From positions 3,224,001 through 3,288,000 of the forward strand of contig NC_052400.1 of the NCBI RefSeq assembly GCF_009389715.1: a stretch of DNA of 64,000 nucleotides, given 5' to 3'. A program made the position numbers and the translations under genes. Shown here piece after piece: positions 56,934-64,000 of the stretch. A model generated the notes under the pieces. The model was not told the origin of the DNA. It worked only from the letters and a program-made list of their open reading frames with translations, and made no database searches. The DNA is from Phoenix dactylifera (taxonomy: Eukaryota; Streptophyta; Magnoliopsida; Arecales; Arecaceae). The first letter of the stretch is position 1, and each line of letters begins with the position of its first letter.

Positions 56934-57270
56934 ACTACAAGAAAAAGAAGCTTTGGCGATGCTTTCTAAGATTTTTACCGACACTTATATAATTTTCTTT
57001 CCGACGCTTTTAAAAGCGTTGGCTATGTTAGAGTAAAAAAAAAAATTTTTGCCGACGCCTTTGAAAAGGATTGCTAAAGAATGGTTTTTAGCGATACTTA
57101 ATAGCATTGCTAAAAGCCGACGCTTATTAGCGTCGATCAGCTAGCGACATCTGAGAGTTTAACTGTTTTTTTTATAGTTAGCGATACTTTAAAGCATCGT
57201 TATAATTATTTTTTAAAATAAATATTTAACAAGATTTTTTTAGCAAGCTTTAAATCAAAATTCAACACTA
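56934..57270. mobile_element. CACTA (En/Spm-like) terminal fragment
   Basis: Starts 'actacaagaaaaag' after a 't' where CACTACAAGAAA is the family terminus. It is followed by clustered subterminal words (gcgatgctt, ttagcgatactt, gccgacgcttattagcgtcg) in both orientations. The other end was not found, so it is truncated. Confidence 0.65.
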
Positions 57271-57416
57271 TGGCGCCTACGCTTTTAGCAAGCTCAACAA
57301 ATCAAAATTCAGGAGAGAAAGGGAGAAACAAACTGATCCATAAGCCTTGTAGCACAGAAAGATGCGATTGAGTAATCTAAATGAAACGATTCACAGATCT
57401 TTCAAAGTAGCTGCAT

Positions 57417-57417
<1 letters not shown>

Positions 57418-57472
<55 letters not shown>
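57418..57472. repeat. (CT)n microsatellite
   Basis: About 27 uninterrupted CT units, the longest CT run in the window. Confidence 0.97.
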
Positions 57473-57476
<4 letters not shown>

Positions 57477-57516
57477 CGGAAGCTACATTATTTCTTAGCA
57501 TACCAAAATCTACAAT

Positions 57517-57720
57517 TCAAAAAGCAAAAACGAAAACAAGAATTATAATTTCTAGGAAATATTTAATTAAAAAGAACATAATGACAAAGGAGCCGACCTT
57601 CTTGAGTGCCAACCTCTGCAATTTGGGCATCTTCTCCATCAACCAGGCCTTGGTGCGCCGGATCTGGACATTCATCGCCACCTTCGTCGTCCTATTTTTC
57701 TCCCCGACCACCATCCCCTA
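57517..57720 (-). other. Possible captured exon fragment, unknown
   Basis: On the minus strand a GC-richer block (about 57,590-57,715) encodes a basic, exon-like stretch containing 'VAMNVQIRRTKAWLMEKMPK'. It then fades into T-rich DNA. I do not recognise the protein. It lies between a CACTA end and a LINE tail, so transposon capture is possible. Confidence 0.2.
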
Positions 57721-57723
57721 TTT

Positions 57724-57939
57724 CTACACAATAGATCCACCAATCAAGGAAAAAAAAAGATGTGCCACTAAGAGAACATTTGGAAAAAGAAATCCAGAGT
57801 GCCATGCTACAAATGAGGCAACACAGTTTGCTGTTCTGTTTGCCTTCCGGAACACATGTGCCGTCTGAAAAGAGGTAAAGTCTCGGGCCGATCTACGGGT
57901 CTCACAAATTAGTGGATGGTCATCCCCATACCTGTCCAC
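57724..57939 (-). pseudogene. LINE RNase H C-terminal fragment
   Basis: Minus-strand frame with 'AHVFRKANRTANCVASFVAW', the characteristic end of plant LINE RNase H, followed by an F/L-rich tail. The usual final Asp (AAD) is Asn. Only the last ~70 codons remain. Confidence 0.7.
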
Positions 57940-58951
57940 AATGGGAGGGCTTCAAAATCATAATAATATCATGATAACTACAGAGCAATTACTTATTAGA
58001 GGTGCATGCATACCTGCCATTTACAAGAGCACTTCCACCAATGCAAGAATGCAAGCTCATCCAGAGCATCACCCCATACACAAATCTAGGCCAAAGAATC
58101 CGGTAGAACCACGATTGCTCGTTCTAGACTTATTCATTTTTTATTTCTTAAAAAATAATGTATAATAGTATGTTACTCAGATCAAATGTGCATGTTGATT
58201 CAAAAGAAACTCTAATTAAATCAAGCTACAAAAGTGGAAAAAATATTTAAAATAAAAAATAAATTTATTTTTAAAAAATAGAAGGTCAAGGCAATGAGCT
58301 TCGCTTTCATTCCCAAAGGTGCCTCCTCACGGAAAAAAAAATCTTTTCATGTACCTCTTTATAAAATCACACTTCCTTTCTTACTGCAAAACAAAAAAAA
58401 AAAATCACCGCCTCCCCCGAAAAATCAAAAATATCATCATCTTCCGCCAACTAAAAAATAAATTTTAAAAATATTGAGCCTAAGACTCAACATAATTCAA
58501 TAGACATAAATCCTAAAATAGTTAAAATTAATGATTAATTTTCATACATTTTTTTTAGAAAGTTTGAATTTTTTCAAGTTAAAAACCCTTCACACTTTCG
58601 ACCCAAAATCGAGGCGGAATCCACCAGCCGAGCGATAGCTGGAAAGTCCAGCAGCCCGGCACTTTCTTTTTTGTTGCCCCTTTTTTTTTCGCTTTTCCCC
58701 ACATAAACCTAAATTTGACATGAAATCAAGACGAGATCTATCGGCGGATCAGATGATGGTCGGAAGAGTTGGTACCCGGTGCGTGCGTGGTTACTTCATT
58801 GACGCGGAGGATCCAGTATTTTCTTGTGACCGTTAAGCCGCGTTCCGATCGACACTTCTGCTGCCAACCTGTTGCCAACCCATAGGCTCTACCATCGAGA
58901 AAAGGAAGCATCCAATCCCATCCCCTTCCTCGATCCCTTCTATTCCATCTC

Positions 58952-58960
58952 TATAATAAA
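58952..58960 (+). promoter_or_regulatory. TATA box of XTH-C
   Basis: TATAATAAA lies 114 bp upstream of the ATG. In the aligned XTH-B flank (48,889-48,901) the same position reads 'ctctccgtag', so the box is absent there. Confidence 0.6.
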
Positions 58961-59073
58961 GACCTAACGGCCGCTGCCGTCTTCCTCGCCACACCAACCA
59001 AACTCCCATCTTTCCTCAATACTCCTACTTGATACCGTGTCACCTGCTTCCCCCACTACCAGTCCCAAGCACC

Positions 59074-60138
59074 ATGGCCTTCGTTTTCCTCCTCCTCCTA
59101 GCTTGCTCTTTCATGACCGCCGCCTCCGCTGGTAACTTGGACCAAAACTTCCAAATCACCTGGGGCGATGGGCGTGCAAAGATCATCGAAAACGGGCAGC
59201 TCCTCACCCTCTCCCTCGACAAAGCCTCTGGCTCCGGCTTCCAGTCCAAGAACGAGTATCTCTTCGGCAAGATCGACATGCAGCTGAAACTAGTCCCTGG
59301 GAACTCCGCCGGCACCGTCACCGCCTATTACGTAAGTCCCCTTTTACAGCCACCTGCAGGCATCGTCTAATCCGTCCTCCTTTGTATTATGACCGGAATT
59401 TGAAGAACTAACCAGGCATCTCTGCTCGCAGCTATCATCACAAGGACCGACCCATGATGAGATTGACTTCGAGTTCCTCGGGAACCTCAGCGGAGACCCT
59501 TACACGCTCCACACCAACGTCTTCGCCCAGGGGAAGGGGAACAAAGAGATGCAGTTCCATCTCTGGTTTGATCCCACCAAGGACTTCCACACCTACTCCA
59601 TCCTCTGGAACCCCAGACATATCATGTGAGTTCTCAAATCCCGCATAAGCGATGCTATCTAATACAAAATGCTGCTTCCTCTCGTACATTTGAAACTAAT
59701 GTCAGGCTCGCCTTGGATTTTATTTATCCCTTCAGCTTCATGGTTGATGGCATGCCAATCAGAGACTTCAAGAATATGGAGTCCAAGGGTGTTGCGTTTC
59801 CGAAGAACCAACCCATGAGGATCTACTCCAGCCTCTGGAATGCCGATGACTGGGCGACGCAGGGCGGACGCATCAAGACCGACTGGGCGAAGGCCCCCTT
59901 CACCGCCTCGTACCGGAATTTCAACGCTGATGCCTGCGTCTGGTCCTCTGGTAACTCCAACTGCCCTTCGAAGAAAGCTGGTACTGCTTCGGCCAGCAGC
60001 GACTGGTGGAATCAGGAGCTGGATTCCACGAGCCAAGGAAGGATGAGATGGGTGCAGAGAAACTATATGATCTACAACTACTGCACTGACCTCAAGCGAT
60101 TCCCTCAGGGCCTACCTCCGGAGTGCTCCATTGCCTGA
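59074..60138 (+). CDS. Xyloglucan endotransglucosylase/hydrolase C (XTH22/23-like)
   Basis: GH16 apoplastic xyloglucan transferase. Exons are 59074-59331, 59432-59625 and 59736-60138, giving 284 residues. Signal peptide [19 protein letters not shown], then [21 protein letters not shown] spans residues 94-103 (Glu96 nucleophile, Glu100 acid/base), then Asn104-Leu-Ser. The C-terminal region has '[20 protein letters not shown]', a few residues longer than B, and ends PPECSIA. The compact 100- and 110-bp introns are the ancestral state of the B/C pair. Exons, introns 1-2 and about 500 bp upstream are nearly identical to B, showing recent tandem duplication. A TATA box is present. Confidence 0.95.
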
Positions 60139-60614
60139 AAGAGAAGTGGAAAGTAGAGAACAATCACACCCATTCTTTCATTCATTTGTTCTTTATTGTC
60201 GCTTCAGTCTATAAATGGAGAGGAGTATGTAGTTCCTCCATGTAAAGTGATGCCACGAATTTAAACGACAGAACCACGCAGAGTTTTCTTTATCATCCAG
60301 AAGAAACTGAGCTGCTTCTTTCCATAAGGATGCATATTTTGTACGGGAGTTAATTCGACTTGAAAGTCAGATAACAAGTTCCTAGTATTTGCGATACGGA
60401 GGAACACATAATGGATTAATCAAATGCATTTTCTCATAAGTTGAATTTGCCATCTAATCCTTCATCATACGTGTCCCAGTATGCAGACTATACTATATAA
60501 AAAAAATGCAACAAAATTCTAAATGTTTATAGCAGATTGGTTTTAAAAAAAATATCGGACAGTACTATACAAGTAACCATGTCAAAATAATCTCAATACG
60601 TAAAATAGAAATAG

Positions 60615-61640
60615 GACCATATACGTAATAGTTGGAGGGAGAAGGGCTCTTTCCAAACATCAAACTATATTAAACTTTTAACTTTATTTTCCATTTAATT
60701 TCATATTTTCTAATTTTAAATTTTCTGTAGCTGAGTTTGTTTTTAGTATATCACGGTTGCCTTCCTTGAATGCATAAGACTTCGAAGGTCCAAGAATAAG
60801 GACCTGAAGTTTCTCCATTCTTTCCGAAATTGATGCCCGGCCTATTTTTGTGCTCTCACACCCGGAAAATAGACCAACACACTAGCATGAACACAAATTT
60901 ATTTATTTGTTAATTTGTTTGAACCTAAGATCCTAAATAGTGACCTTTATAGCAACTGTTAATTGTTATTATAGTGATAAATAACATACAAAAAAAAAAT
61001 CACTGCCTATCAGATTAAAATTTATTCTTCAAGCGAATTAGATTTTAAAAAAAAAGCAGCATCGAATGCCAATATAGTAGAAAACATCAAAACATATCTA
61101 TTATTCCCAACATGCTGAAGTTGTTGTTTAAATTTTTTTTATTAGTAGTATATATTACAGCTTAATGGGAGGGCTTCAAAATCATCACAACGTCATGATA
61201 ACTACACAGTAATAACTTGATTTAGAGGTGCATGCATACCTGCCATTTACAAGAGCACTTCCACCAGTGCAAGGATGCAAGCTTATCTAGAGCATCACCC
61301 CGTACAACCACCGTTGCTCGTTCTACACTTTTTTTTTTTTTAAATAACGTATAATAGTATGTTACTCAGTGTAGATAAAATGTGTCATTTGATCCAGAAC
61401 AAACTCTAATTAAATCAAGCTATAGTAGTAGAAGAAAAATATCTGAGAAAAAAATTTATTTTTTTAAAAAAATTATAGGGTCAAGACAGTGAGCTTGGCT
61501 CCTGTTCTCAAAGATACCTCCTCACCAAATTTTTTTTTTACCTCTTTGTAACTCTCTTCCTCTTTATAAAAACACACTTCCTTTGTTACTATTAAACAAA
61601 AAAAAAATATCACCATCTCCTTCCCACCCACCCACCCACC
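60615..61640. repeat. Segmental duplication, copy 2 (spacer downstream of XTH-C)
   Basis: Matches the blocks at 56,690-56,930 and 57,940-58,400 in order, but with only ~300 bp between them instead of ~1,000 bp. It lacks the CACTA, microsatellite and LINE material of copy 1. Ends near a (CCCA)n run at 61,625-61,640. Confidence 0.8.
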
Positions 61641-61889
61641 CCAAAGGAAAAAAACCAAAAATATCACCATCTTACTTCAACCAAAAAATAAATTTTAAAC
61701 AAATACAAAAAAAATCAGCACGGCAAAAAAAAATCAACCCAAAAAAAATGTTTCTAAGTGTTTTGAATTATTTTTAATGGCTTAGAATGGCCTATAAAAG
61801 CTTATCGAAGGTCTTTCCCCATCCCCTTTTTATAGGGTGAGAGTTTCGGCCGTTACTTGAAGTCTTGGGCCAATTCGTGATCAGCTAGC

Positions 61890-62745
61890 CCTTAGTTGGA
61901 GGCAGCGTACATCACGAAGATCAATCTCGCAGGCGGAGGATTCAGAAGATATGTTTCCAGATTTGTTCTGAGGATCCGCCACATCATTCTAAGCGGAAAC
62001 AGTCGATGGAGCTCTTTAATGCATTGTGTGCGCGTTCCCTCTCGAGTCGTTAACAGTTGTGAGCAGTACGCCCCCAAGAGTGATGGCAGTCAGAGCTTTA
62101 CTGCATGTTTTAGAGTTCACTAGTGCTCCTGAGATTTCACCTTCTGGCTTGACCAGGGACATCTGGGGCCCCCTTCCTACTCTTGTAGCGCCCGAGTTTG
62201 TATGCATATCTTGGGTGGCCCCACCCCCTCGCTTCCTGAAGGTGAATTTTGATGGCAGTGTGGCGGACGATGGAAGATGTGGAGTTACAGTTTTTGTCAT
62301 CAGAGATCATGAGTCCAGACTAGTGGCGGTAGGAGGTCAGCGGATCTTCGATGCCTCAGTGGTGTGTGCTGAGCTCAGAGTGGCCTGGGAGGGCATCTCC
62401 TTTGCCCATCGGACTTTGGGTGCAGATCGGCATAATCTCGAGGGCGACTCGGCTACGGTGATCGACTGGATTCGGGGTCGGGATCGTGCGGAGGAGGGTA
62501 GGCCACTGCTCCTCGATATTCGCAGACTGCTACATGTAAGTGTTGCCCATTATGCCACACATACCTACAGAGAAGCGAATGGAGCAGCTAATTGGGTTGC
62601 CTCCTATGCAACCCACCACTCTGGTGATTTTGTGTGGTTGGGGGGTGACAGATTGTTGGTTTGTTTTTCTGCCTTTTTGTTTTTTAATTTTCTTGGTTGT
62701 GTCCATACTTGTAGGATGTGAACTGCCGTTGTACCAAAAAAAAAT
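61890..62745 (+). pseudogene. LINE RNase H tail, best-preserved copy
   Basis: A 231-codon frame (62,026-62,721) encodes a near-complete plant LINE RNase H: 'LKVNFDGSVADDG' (first Asp), 'AELRVAWEG' (Glu), 'LEGDSATVIDWI' (Asp) and 'REANGAANWVASYA', where the usual fourth Asp is Asn. It ends with an F/L-rich tail, 'ttggttgtgtcc' and a short poly(A) at 62,738-62,746. The upstream reverse transcriptase is missing (5'-truncated), so it is not a functional element. Confidence 0.8.
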
Positions 62746-62759
62746 TTAATGCTTCTCCT

Positions 62760-63060
62760 TCCGAGGCGGCTGTCATAATGACTGGCTTTTTACTTCGCGA
62801 TCCAGGAAGATCTGCTGAAGGAGCTTCTGGATTTGTCACGTGACTTGATCTGGCCGCTCGACCGGTCGGGCAGGCCGATCAGAGACGTTGAGGTAGGCTT
62901 GGAGGCTGCGGCATGTGCTTCGCGAGGTCTGCTCGGCCTTCGGCGGGGGCTGAGGTTGGTCTCGCCTCAAGTCGAGGTCGGCTCCGCCTTCGGGGGGTTC
63001 GAGGTCGGTCTCGCTCTCAGCAGGATCGAGGTCCAGCCTGCTCGACTCTAAGGTTTGCTC
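62760..63060. other. GC-rich retroelement-like stretch
   Basis: Repeated 'gaggtcggtctcgc', 'gaggtcggctccgcc' and 'cggcgggggctgagg' words suggest a fragment of a Ty3-type LTR or a minisatellite. No ends found. Confidence 0.35.
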
Positions 63061-63169
63061 AGCAGAAATTGGATGGTTCCACGCTAGAACAGGACGATCC
63101 ATTTTACCTCCCATTAATACTAAACAAAACAAAACTATCATCCGAACTCCAATAAGTTCTTTGTTGAGA

Positions 63170-64000
63170 AAAATGTGCCTCGAAACTCGAAACGACTGCA
63201 AATTGAATTCGGCTCAAGTTTGCTTGAAAAAGTCTGTGCCAACTGAATGGAGTCGACTCCTGCAGAGCTGGAGTCGACTCCTATGAAGCTTGAGTCGACC
63301 CCAGGGATGAGAGGGTCGACTCGCATCTGCCACAGTGAAGAAACAGAGAGCAGTTTTCTGGGTTGCTTGCAGGAGTCGACTCCAGTCCTGCAGGAGTCGA
63401 CTCCAGCTTTGCAGGAGTCGACTCCAGTCATGCAGGAGTCGACTCCAGTCATGCAGGAGTCGACTCCAGCTTTGCAGGAGTCGACTCCAGTCCTGCAGGA
63501 GTCGACTCCAGCTCTGCAGGAGTCGACTCTCTCAGAAAGACAGAACGTGCCAGTTTCGGTGCTGATACTTGGAGTCGACCCGAGGATGTCCGAGTCGACT
63601 CGAACTTATCAGGAGTCGACCCCTGAAAGTGAAGAGTCGACTCCTGATCACGGGATTGATTGAAACGATGGCAAGATGGGTTTTTTGACTTAGGGTTTTT
63701 CGTAGGGAAGTTTCCTTATGTGTTGAAAACCTATAAATAGGGTTTTTTGGTGAACCCTAGGTGAGATGAGAGCGGCTGTAGTGAGTTTCTTTTGGAGTCC
63801 TATCTCTCTTGTAAGCCCTAGGTGTGCAATCTCCAACAGGAAGAGAGATCATTGTAACCCTTGCTGAATATATTGAAATCTGTGTGTGTGGCCTCCGTGG
63901 ACGTAACCCGTATTGGGTGAACCACGTAAAATTATTGTCTTTGCAAAAGATTTGATTTTATTCTCTACTACTTCTTCTTCTCGATTCGTCTTTCCGCAGT
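63170..64000 (+). mobile_element. Partial LTR (Ty1-copia style), runs off the window
   Basis: Downstream of a minisatellite lie a TATA-like 'ctataaatagggtttt' (63,729-63,745), then 'gtggcctccgtggacgtaac' and 'tgaaccacgtaaaatt', text typical of the R/U5 part of plant copia LTRs. The left edge is placed near 63,170 ('aatgtgcctcg') by weak evidence. The right end is beyond the window. Confidence 0.6.
63247..63660 (+). repeat. GAGTCGACTCC minisatellite, ~21-bp unit
   Basis: The palindromic core GGAGTCGACTCC, containing a GTCGAC site, repeats about 15 times. The central eight units (63,373-63,528) are regularly spaced at ~21 bp with 'agtcctgca', 'agctttgca' or 'agtcatgca' linkers. All three + frames stay open through the array because of the 21-bp period. 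Confidence 0.9.

Larger units (their letters stand above)
56690..58450. repeat. Segmental duplication, copy 1 (spacer downstream of XTH-B)
   Basis: Blocks at 56,690-56,930 ('accatatacgtaatagtt', then 'ctttattttccatttaattt') and at 57,940-58,400 ('gggagggcttcaaaatcat', 'gaggtgcatgcatacctgcc') recur in the same order at 60,615-61,620 downstream of XTH-C. The middle here (56,934-57,939) is extra material: a CACTA end, a CT microsatellite and a LINE tail. Confidence 0.8.

Noticed and set aside
63247-63663. 138-codon frame with QESTP repeats
   Set aside because: The 21-bp minisatellite keeps all frames open. No other evidence of a protein.

Overview
This window is nuclear DNA from a flowering plant. 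The genes have GT-AG introns and belong to plant families, and they sit in AT-rich intergenic DNA full of microsatellites, MITEs, LINE tails and small LTR elements. The protein style and repeat content suggest a monocot, possibly a palm. That placement is inference, because no species marker is present.

Layout. 1-2.6 kb holds no gene I can support. At 2.67-6.88 kb (+) lies a four-exon secretory-pathway CPYC glutaredoxin. At 7.65-12.30 kb (+) lies a four-exon JmjC/cupin oxygenase of the NO66/ribosomal-oxygenase type, with iron-binding HxD...H. From 12.3 to 23.5 kb there is gene-poor DNA with MITEs and a miniature LTR element. At 23.93-24.88 kb (+) is a three-exon HD-Zip class II transcription factor. 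From 25 to 34 kb there is repeat-rich DNA with a TIR element carrying an 8-bp target duplication. At 34.15-34.45 kb (-) is a one-exon CLE signalling-peptide precursor. From 34.5 to 43.9 kb there are LINE fragments and two TRIM elements. From 44.06 to 60.14 kb (+) is a tandem cluster of three intact xyloglucan endotransglucosylase/hydrolase (XTH) genes, here called A, B and C. From 60.1 to 64 kb there is duplicated spacer, a LINE RNase H tail and a partial LTR with a GAGTCGACTCC minisatellite.

The most unusual object is a 4,165-bp insertion in the second intron of XTH-B. It has a 9-bp target duplication (TTTTATTTA), a perfect 16-bp terminal inverted repeat, and inverted arms of about 800-840 bp. 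Its core combines purine/pyrimidine tracts with a ~380-bp composite tandem array built from GCACACAG words. The paralogue XTH-C preserves the exact empty site. The target size and long arms fit a non-autonomous Mutator-like or foldback element. XTH-B also has a solo LTR upstream (5-bp target duplication GGGAT) and has lost the TATA box that XTH-C keeps.

The genes do not form one pathway. The XTHs remodel wall xyloglucan, and the CLE peptide and HD-Zip II factor are developmental regulators. The glutaredoxin and the oxygenase look like housekeeping functions. All exon joins were inferred from reading frame, splice dinucleotides and family conservation, without transcript data.
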